A stretch of 7,629 bases of DNA. Origin: Clostridia bacterium (GTDB lineage Bacteria; Bacillota_A; Clostridia; Christensenellales; CAG-138). The stretch covers positions 1-7,629 of the forward strand of contig JAFPXU010000115.1 in NCBI GenBank assembly GCA_017394605.1. The letters are read 5' to 3'. Shown here in pieces: positions 1 through 5,819 of this stretch; the stretch's first letter is position 1, and the number at the start of each line of letters is the position of its first letter. The notes under the pieces were generated by a model. It was not told the DNA's origin, did not search any database, and saw only the letters and a list, made by a program, of their open reading frames with translations. A program made the translations under genes and the position numbers.

Positions 1-223
1 CAAGCTGATCTGGCGTTTTGATCTTGCGATACTTCTTGGAATCCAGATCCAGGAAGAGGATCTGAGAGTCCGGAATGCCGGTTTCCCGCAGCTCGTCCGC
101 AATAGATGCCATGAGGCAGGACTTCCCGCAGCGCCGCACACCGGTGATGACCTTGATCATTTCGGTGTCATGGAAAAAACCGCGCAAGCGGCGAAGATAT
201 TTCTCCCGTTTATAGATGTTCAT
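1..223 (-). CDS. AAA-family ATPase (AAA_14/DUF4143 type), N-terminal part, cut by window edge
   Basis: Only the first 74 codons are in the window; the frame is still open at base 1. The start is ATG at 223-221, preceded on the minus strand by GAGGTGA four bases upstream, a good ribosome site. The protein begins MNIYKREKYLRRLRGFF and carries a Walker A loop, GVRRCGKS, at residues 28-35, followed by an acidic beta strand, LFLDLDS, around residues 57-63. A short basic lead-in followed directly by GVRR.GKS is typical of the ATPases annotated as AAA_14 with a C-terminal DUF4143, usually about 400-450 residues. Their function is poorly known; they are common, often multi-copy accessory genes in gut Clostridia and Bacteroidetes. 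The DUF4143 half would lie outside the window, so the subfamily is inferred from the N-terminus alone. A promoter and a hairpin lie directly upstream. Confidence 0.85.
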   Translation of the reverse strand, partial: MNIYKREKYLRRLRGFFHDTEMIKVITGVRRCGKSCLMASIADELRETGIPDSQILFLDLDSKKYRKIKTPDQL

Positions 224-240
224 GGAATCACCTCGCTGAC

Positions 241-269
241 AGTATATCCGAATCCTCTGGAAATAGCAA
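241..269 (-). promoter_or_regulatory. Sigma-A-type promoter of the AAA ATPase gene
   Basis: On the minus strand TTGCTA (269-264) and TATACT (246-241) are separated by exactly 17 bases. The -10 matches five of six consensus bases and the -35 four of six. The ATG follows 17 bases after the -10, leaving a very short leader that contains the ribosome site. Read by eye, not scored. Confidence 0.6.
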
Positions 270-270
270 G

Positions 271-315
271 TTAAGGGGGCAACTTTTTGCGTTTTTGCAA
301 AAGTTACCCCTTTAA
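271..315. repeat. Long imperfect inverted repeat behind the ATPase promoter
   Basis: The left arm TTAAGGGGGCAACTTTTTGC (271-290) pairs with GCAAAAGTTACCCCTTTAA (297-315). There is one G-T pair, one C-A mismatch and one bulged T, giving a stem of about 19 bp around a six-base centre. It begins two bases behind the -35 of the ATPase promoter. It has no proper T-run on either strand, so it does not look like a terminator. It could be a regulator site, a cruciform, or the end of a small mobile repeat; the sequence does not decide. Confidence 0.6.
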
Positions 316-351
316 CCCGCCGCTGTTCATGTTGGAGGAATTAGTTGACAG

Positions 352-918
352 TCAATAGAAATAGGAGCTTTTCTTTGTCGGAGTTTTGCTGTTCGGGTCG
401 GCACTATGATTTCTTTTCCCGAAAAGCGGATCTGTTGCTGCTACTGTAGGATCATACCAATCCGCTTTCGCTTTTGCCCAGGCAATCCAATCGAGCGTTT
501 CGGCATCCAGTTCGGGTGAGGACTCCACAGCGGCAATATAAGCTCGGATTCTGCAGGCCGTCTCATAATCGCGGGCTGCATTGTTCAATGCCTGGAGTTT
601 GTCGACTTCATCGTTATACTTCTGCCGCCGGAGCTCCTTTTGCCGTCTTTCTTCTTCCGCTTTTCGCTTTGCTTCTTCCCGTTTCTCTCGCTCAATCCTT
701 ACATCTTCGGACTGAAGATAAAGAGCAAGCAGAATCTCGCCAATTCGTTCTTCGACCCCTGCGGTGCTGCTGTCTCGAATAAAGCTTTCGCCATATGCCG
801 CAACCCTCAGCTTCCCAGTGGGTATGTAATCATATTTCCGGAATTTCGGCTCATAGGCATAGTGATACCCGTTCGGGTATATGTTTGATCCGCTTTTAAA
901 AAACAAGGGCCGTCTCAA
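352..918 (-). pseudogene. Truncated coiled-coil hypothetical protein (C-terminal remnant)
   Basis: The open frame gives up to 188 residues and ends at TGA 354-352. There is no internal methionine; the only usable start is a TTG at 918, which lies in the loop of the neighbouring gene's terminator and has no ribosome site. The middle (about residues 70-110) is a charged, Glu/Arg/Lys-rich coiled coil (EREKREEAKRKAEEERRQKE). The end carries a KADWYDP motif followed by G.R.H and a Tyr-rich tail. I recall this ending from larger hypothetical proteins of Firmicutes and Bacteroidetes, of unknown function, where it follows a long N-terminal region. Here that region appears to be missing, with the break near base 900, just past the terminator. 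I therefore call it a remnant. A functional short protein is possible but would lack normal initiation signals. Confidence 0.6.
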
Positions 919-933
919 CCCGAAAGACGACCC
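898..933 (-). terminator. Intrinsic terminator of the flavin reductase-like gene
   Basis: Read on the minus strand, GGGTCGTCT (933-925) pairs with AGACGGCCC (915-907) with one G-U pair around a 9-base loop. It is followed by TTGTTTTTT (906-898). A strong stem with a long T-run, about 30 bases after the stop at 962, is a textbook rho-independent terminator. Confidence 0.85.
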
Positions 934-961
934 CGGAATACAGATCCTGCCGGTTTTTTGT

Positions 962-1534
962 TTACTGTTTCATGAGCGCCATGCCGGCGTTCCACGCTTT
1001 ACCTACTTTTTCTCCAACGGCATAATATCCGTTCCGGAACTGATCGAACAGGATCGCGTTCAGCTTTTCCGGTTCAACTTTTCCCTGTCCGTTCAGAACG
1101 GTTTCCTCCGCCTTCACGTTGACGATCTTTCCGACGATCCCGTCCACATACTCGCTGTGGAGGAATTCGAGAAGCTCGCATTCCATCGTGAGCGGGAACT
1201 CCTCGATGACAGGCGCGTGCACCTTGTCGCTTTTGACAGCATGATATCCGGTCCGCTCGAACTTATCGTCGATCTTGTTGCCGGATGCGATGCCGAAGAA
1301 ATCCGCTACATCCATGTGCGCCCTGTCCGCCAGCGCGACGGTGAAAGCCTTGCTCTCCTGGATGTTCAGCCAGGTCCTCTTTCCTTCGCCGATGAACAGG
1401 ATGATCTTATCCTCATCGCAGATCTGTCCCCAGGCAACGTTCATGACGTTGACCTTCTCATTCGCGTCATATGCCGCAACCATCAGCACCGGCATCGGAT
1501 ATACCGCCGGAATCACGCCCAAATCTTTTTTCAT
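962..1534 (-). CDS. Flavoredoxin / flavin reductase-like FMN-binding protein
   Basis: This is an intact 190-residue protein, the usual length for the family. ATG at 1534 is preceded by AAAGGG seven bases upstream. The family has a split beta-barrel fold that binds FMN and includes flavoredoxins and flavin:NAD(P)H reductases. The features that identify it are the start PAVYPMPVLMVAAYD, the central NVMNVAWGQICDEDKI (residues about 29-44) with Asn and Ala expected near the flavin, the GKRTWLNI stretch that normally contacts the cofactor, and the ending FRNGYYAVGEKVGKAWNAG. It is probably cytosolic and involved in electron transfer or flavin reduction; its partner and substrate cannot be read from the sequence. 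It stands alone with its own promoter and terminator. The 336-codon frame on the opposite strand is a shadow. Confidence 0.9.
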   Translation of the reverse strand: MKKDLGVIPAVYPMPVLMVAAYDANEKVNVMNVAWGQICDEDKIILFIGEGKRTWLNIQESKAFTVALADRAHMDVADFFGIASGNKIDDKFERTGYHAVKSDKVHAPVIEEFPLTMECELLEFLHSEYVDGIVGKIVNVKAEETVLNGQGKVEPEKLNAILFDQFRNGYYAVGEKVGKAWNAGMALMKQ

Positions 1535-1593
1535 GTCTGTACCCTTTCTGAATCATTATTCCCTTTCCGCATTGCTGTGCGGAATTCTATTTC

Positions 1594-1602
1594 ATCATAC
1601 CA
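1594..1602 (-). promoter_or_regulatory. Extended -10 promoter element of the flavin reductase-like gene
   Basis: On the minus strand TGGTATGAT (1602-1594) fits an extended -10 (TGn followed by TATGAT, five of six bases). No good -35 is visible at 17 bases, which suits an extended -10 promoter. The leader to the ATG is about 55 bases and includes a small hairpin, CCGCA/TGCGG, at 1567-1582. Confidence 0.45.
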
Positions 1603-1769
1603 CAGGTTTCCGGATCACGGCACAGCGATCCTGCCGGCAGGCAGCATCCTTTACAGATTCCGAACGCAGAACTTGCCCTCCAATTTAAGTCAGAAAGCGC
1701 ATAAAAAAGTGCCGTTTATTACATTTTTGAACTTTTTTCGATTGCCGATGCAAAAAACGGGGTATTTCC

Positions 1770-1795
1770 GTCCTTGTTATATGGAGGGACTTTTT
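1770..1795 (+). terminator. Weak hairpin with T-run in the leader region
   Basis: GTCCTT (1770-1775) pairs with AGGGAC (1785-1790) with one G-U pair and a 9-base loop, followed by TTTTT (1791-1795). The stem is short and no plus-strand gene lies upstream, so it could be a chance hairpin or an attenuator in a long leader. Confidence 0.25.
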
Positions 1796-1862
1796 CGGAA
1801 GAACCTCCGCACCTTGAAAACCAAACAGCAGATTCAGACACATTCCGCATCGCCGGGAGCGG

Positions 1863-1893
1863 CCTTAAAAGGGCATGAGCACCCCTTTTAAGG
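1863..1893. repeat. Perfect 11-bp inverted repeat (operator-like)
   Basis: CCTTAAAAGGG (1863-1873) and CCCTTTTAAGG (1883-1893) are exact reverse complements around a 9-base centre. A possible -10, CATAAT (1895-1900, five of six bases), follows immediately on the plus strand, so the repeat would cover the -35 and spacer of that promoter, as a repressor site would. No good -35 is present, so the promoter is uncertain. The downstream target would be the cassette beginning at 2101. Confidence 0.5.
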
Positions 1894-1953
1894 TCATAAT
1901 CCGGACCGGGCAATCCGGGATCGCAACGACCGGCGTGCGGCATCATGATACTT

Positions 1954-2053
1954 CCGCCCTGAACGCTTCACAGCATTGGGCGGCCCCGCAGGCAGCGGGG
2001 AGCTCTTCCGCTATGCGTCCCTTTGCCGGGGACGGTCTGAAAAAGCATTCCCC
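1954..2053 (+). promoter_or_regulatory. Hairpin cluster in the leader of the surface cassette
   Basis: Two stems abut exactly: CCGCCC (1954-1959) with GGGCGG (1978-1983), and CCCCGC (1984-1989) with GCGGGG (1995-2000). A third, GTCCC (2017-2021) with GGGAC (2029-2033), shares bases with an alternative, GGGGA (2028-2032) with TCCCC (2049-2053), so only one of the last two can form at a time. The cluster ends about 35 bases before the ribosome site of the Cys-rich gene. It matches no riboswitch family I know; GC-rich DNA forms such stems readily. Confidence 0.3.
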
Positions 2054-2100
2054 ATCTAACTCATCAAACAAACAATCAGGTTTCAAACGAGGTAATCCAT

Positions 2101-2301
2101 ATGACCTTTACATCCGGCGGCCACGCCGCCTTTGAGCGCATGATGCGCGGCATCCCCTGCTTCGACAAATCGCCTCTGCCGCTCTGCGATCTGGACCTTA
2201 CCTGCACGCGGTGCGTGCATTTCTGCCTGGACTCGCTGCACTGCAGATTCTGCCGCTGTCCGTTTGACCGCGGCACGGAATCCCCGTGCGGCGCAATCTG
2301 A
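2101..2301 (+). CDS. Small cysteine-rich, probably metal-binding protein
   Basis: A 66-residue protein with ATG at 2101 and a good ribosome site, GAGGT (2089-2093), eight bases upstream. It has nine cysteines, at residues 20, 29, 35, 38, 42, 48, 51, 53 and 63. The core pattern is C-x2-C-x3-C-x5-C-x2-C-x-C-P, with HCRFCRCPF at 47-55 and a final PCGAI. The FC.CP step followed by a later Cys-Gly resembles the 'cysteine-rich small domain' (PF04071) signature, where FNCLFCYCPL is followed by CGG. This protein, however, stops before that family's C-terminal Cys pair. There is no signal peptide or membrane segment, so it should be cytosolic and bind zinc or an iron-sulfur centre. Codon choice matches the adhesin gene 41 bases downstream, and the two are probably co-transcribed. 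Function unknown; the family link is by motif only. Confidence 0.7.
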   Translation: MTFTSGGHAAFERMMRGIPCFDKSPLPLCDLDLTCTRCVHFCLDSLHCRFCRCPFDRGTESPCGAI

Positions 2302-2342
2302 ACCCCCTTTACCCTCCCGACACGGAAAGGAAAACAACCAAC

Positions 2343-5300
2343 ATGCGAAAAATCCCGGTTAAGCTGACGGCATTTCTGCTGAGCATCCTGACCCTTCTTT
2401 CCTTCTTCCCGGCTGCCTCCCTCGCCTACGGAAACACCGCGTCCTTTCAGACGGTTCTTTCCGGCGATTATTTCGAGTACAGGGAAAACGGCACCTGGCA
2501 CACGCTGTCCCTCCCGTTTTACACGCTTCAGAACGCTTCCGAAGTGAATCCGTACGCCTACGCGCTTGCGCAGGACGGGACGGACCCGAACGGCGAAACG
2601 TATACGGCGGAAGCGCTGTCCGCCTCCATGAGCGAAGCGGTCAAAAACGGCGTGGACCTCATCCTCGACCACGGCTATCCGTCCGTCTATCCTTCGGATC
2701 TGACCGCATCCGAAGCGTTCGCCGCGACGCAGGCGGCGCTTCTGTTCTGGCTCGCCGAAAAAGGCGTGAGCGGGATCTCTCCGTACATGAACAGGCGTAC
2801 GTCCTCCGATCTTCTCCGCGCGAAAAGCGGTCATGAGAACATCCTCGCCATGGCGGACGAGCTTTTGTCCATCGCGAGAGCCGGCGTCCAGCCGGTCCGC
2901 AGCGTGACCCCCTCCGTAAACAGGCTCGTTCTAGGAAAACTGCAGGACGGAAGCTACGCGGGCTCCTTCGATCTGGATATCGACCAAATCGACACCTACT
3001 GGCTCTCCGCCTCCGGTATGCCCTCCACGGTCACCCTGTCCGGCAGCACGTCCGTCTCCGACTGCACGATCACGCTCTCCGCGCCCGCGAACCTCTCCGG
3101 AACGGAATTCGATCTCGTGATCACGGGATACGCGGCGGGAGACGCTTCCAACTACACGGTCTACCGACCGGAAAACGCTTCCGGCAAAACGCTTCTGTAC
3201 AACGAAGCCAAAGCCGTTCCCGTCTGCGAATCGACGGTGCACGTCGTCATCCCCGGCGCCGGAAGGATCCGCATTTATGAAACGAGCGAAGAAGGCGCCG
3301 CCATCCCGTATTCCGTCTGGGGCGTTTACAGGGACGAGGCATGCTCGGAACGGCTGCTGACGGCGACCCAGACCACCAACGGCTTTACGAACACCGGCTA
3401 TCTGGATTCCGGCATCACCTACTACGTCAGACAGGTCTCCACGGTGGAACCGTATCTTATCGACAATACCGTCTATCCCGTGGAAGTCAGGTCGGATGAG
3501 ACCGTCTCGCTGCGTGTGACCGCGAAAAAGGCATCCGGCACGATCACCTTCTCCGCGAAAGGCGACGTCATCGCGTCCCTGTCCGGAACGGCGTCCGACT
3601 ACGGCACCGTGTATACGCCCGTCACGGGGCACGGCGGCACAGCGGAGGCGGTCTTTACCGTAACGGACGGAAACGGCGGAACAACGGAAGTCCGCACGGA
3701 CGAATCGGGAACGGCGGTCCTCTCCGGTCTCCCGTTCGGCACGTATACCGTCACGCAGACCGCGGCGCCGGTCGGCGTTTCCTATGATCCGGAGCCGAAA
3801 ACCGTCACGATCGCGTACGCTGGCGGAGATGTCCCCGAAGTCACGGCGGAGATCACATCGGAAAACAACGTTCTGACCGGAACCGTCAGAATGAAAAAGA
3901 TGACGGAGACCTATGACCGCGAAAACCGCGTGTTCAATCCAATCAGCGGCAGCGGCTTTGTTTTCGGCGTGTTCGCCGCGGAACAGATCGGCATCTTCCC
4001 GAAGGACGCGCTTTTGGAGATCCTGACGACCGGCACGGACGGAGGCGCGGAAAGCGCTTCGCCCCTTCCGTACGGCTCGTACTACTTCCGGGAGCTGTCC
4101 GTTCCGGACGAAAAGATCCACATGAGTCACGAGAGCTTTCCCTTCACGCTGGACAGCGAAACCAACACGTCGTATCTCGACGCGCCGTTTGAGAACGACA
4201 TGCACAAGTGCTACGTCTCCGTCTCCCTGACGGACGCCGAAACGGGCGAACCGGTCGAGGGAGCGGGCTTCAAAGTGCTCGGAAAAGACGACGGGTACGT
4301 GTACGACACGTTCCGGACGGACGCCACCGGCTACGGCTCTTCGTGCGCGCTGCCTGTAGGCGACTATATCCTCGTTCAGGACACCGCGGCGCCAGGTTAC
4401 ACGCTGGACGGCGAGCAGACGGAATTCTCGATCACCACGGATACAAAGTCCGCGATCGTGTTTGAGAAAACGTCCGACTCCATCCGGGTCATCCTCGTCA
4501 AAACGGCGGCCGGCACAGGAGAACGCCTGGCTGGCGCCCTGATTTCCGTGTACAGGGAGAACGGCGATCTTTTCCATGCCGGAAGAACGGACGAAAACGG
4601 TCTTCTCACGCTTGACCGCATCCCGATCGGGCATTACACGTTCAAAGAAACGGAACCGCCCTACGGGTATGCGCTGAACAGCTCCGAATTCTCATTCACC
4701 GTTGCCGAGGATGGCACGGTGACCGGCGACACTACCCTGACGGACGAGATCACCGCGCTGACCGTCACAAAGCGGGACGCCTACAAAAACGCGCCCATGG
4801 GCGGGATCGCCTTTACCCTGACCGATCCGGAAGGCAGAACCGTCTTCACGCGTCAGACGGACGGCGGATACCGGATCCCATGCGCGGAAGCGGACGGAAC
4901 TTCCTCCTTCCTGACGGACGCGAACGGAACGGCGCAGATCCGTGGGCTTACCGTCGGCAGCTATACGCTGACCGAGACCGTCCCGTACGGATACGTATCG
5001 AACGCGCCTGTTACCTTCACGCTCTCCCCGTCCCACTCCGTGTCCGATCCGCTGAAGCTGGACGTGGTCAACACCCCGACCGCCCTGCTCGTGAAAAAGA
5101 CGGACGCCGCCACCGGCAATCCCCTGTCCGGGGCGGGCTTTAAGATCAAGGTGAAAAGCGGCGCAGCAGCCTTCCGCGTGCTGTCCTTTGCAAAGCAGAC
5201 GGACGGAAGCTACTTCTGCTCGGACAGCGGCACGGAGACTCTCCTGATGGTCAGCGGCACCGGAGAGCTGAAACTGATCGGACTTCCGCTCGGGGAACTG

Positions 5301-5558
5301 TGGATTGAGGAGGCCGTAACGCCGGAAGGCTATTTCCCGATCTCCGCGCAGAAGGTGGTGATTACGGACAGCATGACGACCGCCTCCCCGTTTTCACTGA
5401 CGATCAAGAACAGCAAGTACGTCAAACTGGGCATGGACAGCGACTGGTGGGAATTCCCCGCGCTCTGTCTCGGCATCCTCATCGCGGCGGGCGGAACGGT
5501 GTTCTTTTTCATCCGCAGGAAAAAGAAGAAAGGAATCTCTGTCCCGTTTCCGAGGTAA
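2343..5558 (+). CDS. Secreted membrane-anchored adhesin: thioester-like (TQXA) domain plus SpaA/Cna_B-like repeats
   Basis: A 1071-residue surface protein. I chose ATG 2343 because it gives a clean signal peptide (cleavage near SLA-Y, residue 28) with GGAAAGGA 11 bases upstream; the frame stays open to a GTG at 2286, but that would bury the signal. Residues about 35-185 resemble the thioester (TED/TQXA) adhesin domain: PFYTLQ at 58-63, NPYAYAL at 69-75, and TQAALLFW at 129-136 with the expected Gln130. The usual bond-forming Cys is absent (Ala at 74). A beta-rich domain follows (about 195-303), then roughly seven SpaA/Cna_B-like modules beginning near 305, 398, 511, 623, 713, 803 and 913, with typical closings such as YTFKETEPPYGY and YTLTETVPYGY. 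A membrane helix (1038-1057) and RRKKKK form the end, with no LPXTG-type sorting signal. Likely role: binding host or cell surfaces. The long antisense frame at 2931-4634 is a shadow. Confidence 0.88.
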   Translation: MRKIPVKLTAFLLSILTLLSFFPAASLAYGNTASFQTVLSGDYFEYRENGTWHTLSLPFYTLQNASEVNPYAYALAQDGTDPNGETYTAEALSASMSEAVKNGVDLILDHGYPSVYPSDLTASEAFAATQAALLFWLAEKGVSGISPYMNRRTSSDLLRAKSGHENILAMADELLSIARAGVQPVRSVTPSVNRLVLGKLQDGSYAGSFDLDIDQIDTYWLSASGMPSTVTLSGSTSVSDCTITLSAPANLSGTEFDLVITGYAAGDASNYTVYRPENASGKTLLYNEAKAVPVCESTVHVVIPGAGRIRIYETSEEGAAIPYSVWGVYRDEACSERLLTATQTTNGFTNTGYLDSGITYYVRQVSTVEPYLIDNTVYPVEVRSDETVSLRVTAKKASGTITFSAKGDVIASLSGTASDYGTVYTPVTGHGGTAEAVFTVTDGNGGTTEVRTDESGTAVLSGLPFGTYTVTQTAAPVGVSYDPEPKTVTIAYAGGDVPEVTAEITSENNVLTGTVRMKKMTETYDRENRVFNPISGSGFVFGVFAAEQIGIFPKDALLEILTTGTDGGAESASPLPYGSYYFRELSVPDEKIHMSHESFPFTLDSETNTSYLDAPFENDMHKCYVSVSLTDAETGEPVEGAGFKVLGKDDGYVYDTFRTDATGYGSSCALPVGDYILVQDTAAPGYTLDGEQTEFSITTDTKSAIVFEKTSDSIRVILVKTAAGTGERLAGALISVYRENGDLFHAGRTDENGLLTLDRIPIGHYTFKETEPPYGYALNSSEFSFTVAEDGTVTGDTTLTDEITALTVTKRDAYKNAPMGGIAFTLTDPEGRTVFTRQTDGGYRIPCAEADGTSSFLTDANGTAQIRGLTVGSYTLTETVPYGYVSNAPVTFTLSPSHSVSDPLKLDVVNTPTALLVKKTDAATGNPLSGAGFKIKVKSGAAAFRVLSFAKQTDGSYFCSDSGTETLLMVSGTGELKLIGLPLGELWIEEAVTPEGYFPISAQKVVITDSMTTASPFSLTIKNSKYVKLGMDSDWWEFPALCLGILIAAGGTVFFFIRRKKKKGISVPFPR

Positions 5559-5561
5559 GCC

Positions 5562-5645
5562 GTGGAGGAACGGCTGATCCTCTGCCTTGCGGGCGTCCTG
5601 TTCCTTCTGGTCGCCTGGCTCATATCCGGAAACACGGACCGCTGA
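5562..5645 (+). CDS. 27-residue single-helix membrane peptide, coupled to the adhesin
   Basis: A GTG start at 5562 lies three bases after the adhesin stop and six after GAGG (5552-5555), which is inside the last adhesin codons. The product starts MEERLILCLAGVLFLLVAWL and ends ISGNTDR: a short acidic/basic head, about 18 hydrophobic residues (5-22), and a small polar tail. That is a complete one-helix membrane protein; with the charge at its N-terminus roughly balanced, orientation is uncertain. The strong hairpin closing the operon begins 13 bases after the stop, so this is the last gene of the unit. The arrangement suggests translational coupling and a role with the adhesin, for example in membrane retention or assembly. 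It is too short for usual gene callers. Chance cannot be ruled out without homologues, but the ribosome site, spacing and hydrophobic pattern agree. Confidence 0.6.
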   Translation: MEERLILCLAGVLFLLVAWLISGNTDR

Positions 5646-5658
5646 GCGGATGAAATAC

Positions 5659-5690
5659 GGCGCGGAGGGATGCTTCCTTCCGCGCCCTTT
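5659..5690 (+). terminator. Terminator hairpin of the surface cassette
   Basis: Bases 5659-5670 pair with 5675-5686 to give a 12-bp stem, one pair being G-U, around the loop TGCT. It is followed by CTTT, a poor T-run. The stem strength and the position after the last gene favour a terminator; release may be incomplete. Confidence 0.7.
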
Positions 5691-5724
5691 CGGGCTCCAA
5701 TCGGACGCCGGTATGCGAAAAAGG

Positions 5725-5753
5725 TTGATTTCATGCCGAAAATGGTGTATCGT
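5725..5753 (+). promoter_or_regulatory. Candidate sigma-A promoter of the FUSC-HAD gene
   Basis: TTGATT (5725-5730) and TATCGT (5748-5753) are separated by exactly 17 bases, each matching four of six consensus bases. The site lies between the cassette terminator and the gene starting at 5820, giving a leader of about 60 bases. Confidence 0.4.
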
Positions 5754-5819
5754 ACATCAGAAAAACGCGTGCCCGCTTATTTTTGCGCGCGTGAAGGAGT
5801 TACTTACAGTACAAACGAT

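Larger units (their letters stand above)
1603..2100 (+). other. Long intergenic region upstream of the surface cassette
   Basis: About 500 bases without a convincing gene. Possible frames at 1719-1946 (minus) and 1875-2135 (plus) lack ribosome sites and recognisable protein sequence; the latter starts inside a hairpin loop. What it holds: a 12-bp palindrome CCTGCCGGCAGG at 1630-1641, an AT-rich stretch at about 1690-1760, a weak hairpin with five Ts at 1770-1795, an rRNA-spacer-like CTTGAAAAC stretch at 1813-1821, a perfect 11-bp inverted repeat at 1863-1893, and a hairpin cluster at 1954-2053. It most likely contains the promoter and leader of the operon starting at 2101. Confidence 0.5.

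Noticed and set aside
881..1891. 336-codon plus-strand frame across the flavin reductase-like gene and the intergenic region
   Set aside because: Its start lies in the remnant region, it covers an unmistakable gene on the other strand, and its protein resembles nothing.
1984..2040. c-di-GMP-I riboswitch on the minus strand, suggested by GGGACGCATAGC
   Set aside because: Only this short piece fits; the conserved first stem and the receptor region are absent, and no minus-strand gene follows closely.
1535..2100. Cobalamin, SAM, T-box or THF riboswitch in the long leader
   Set aside because: None of the conserved boxes of these classes could be found on either strand.
1875..2135. 86-codon plus-strand frame upstream of the Cys-rich gene
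   Set aside because: Starts in a hairpin loop without a ribosome site, has non-protein-like composition, and overlaps the better supported gene at 2101.
2931..4634. 567-codon open frame antisense to the adhesin gene
   Set aside because: Arg/Val/Gly-rich with no recognisable domain; it follows from the strong GC bias and codon pattern of the sense gene.
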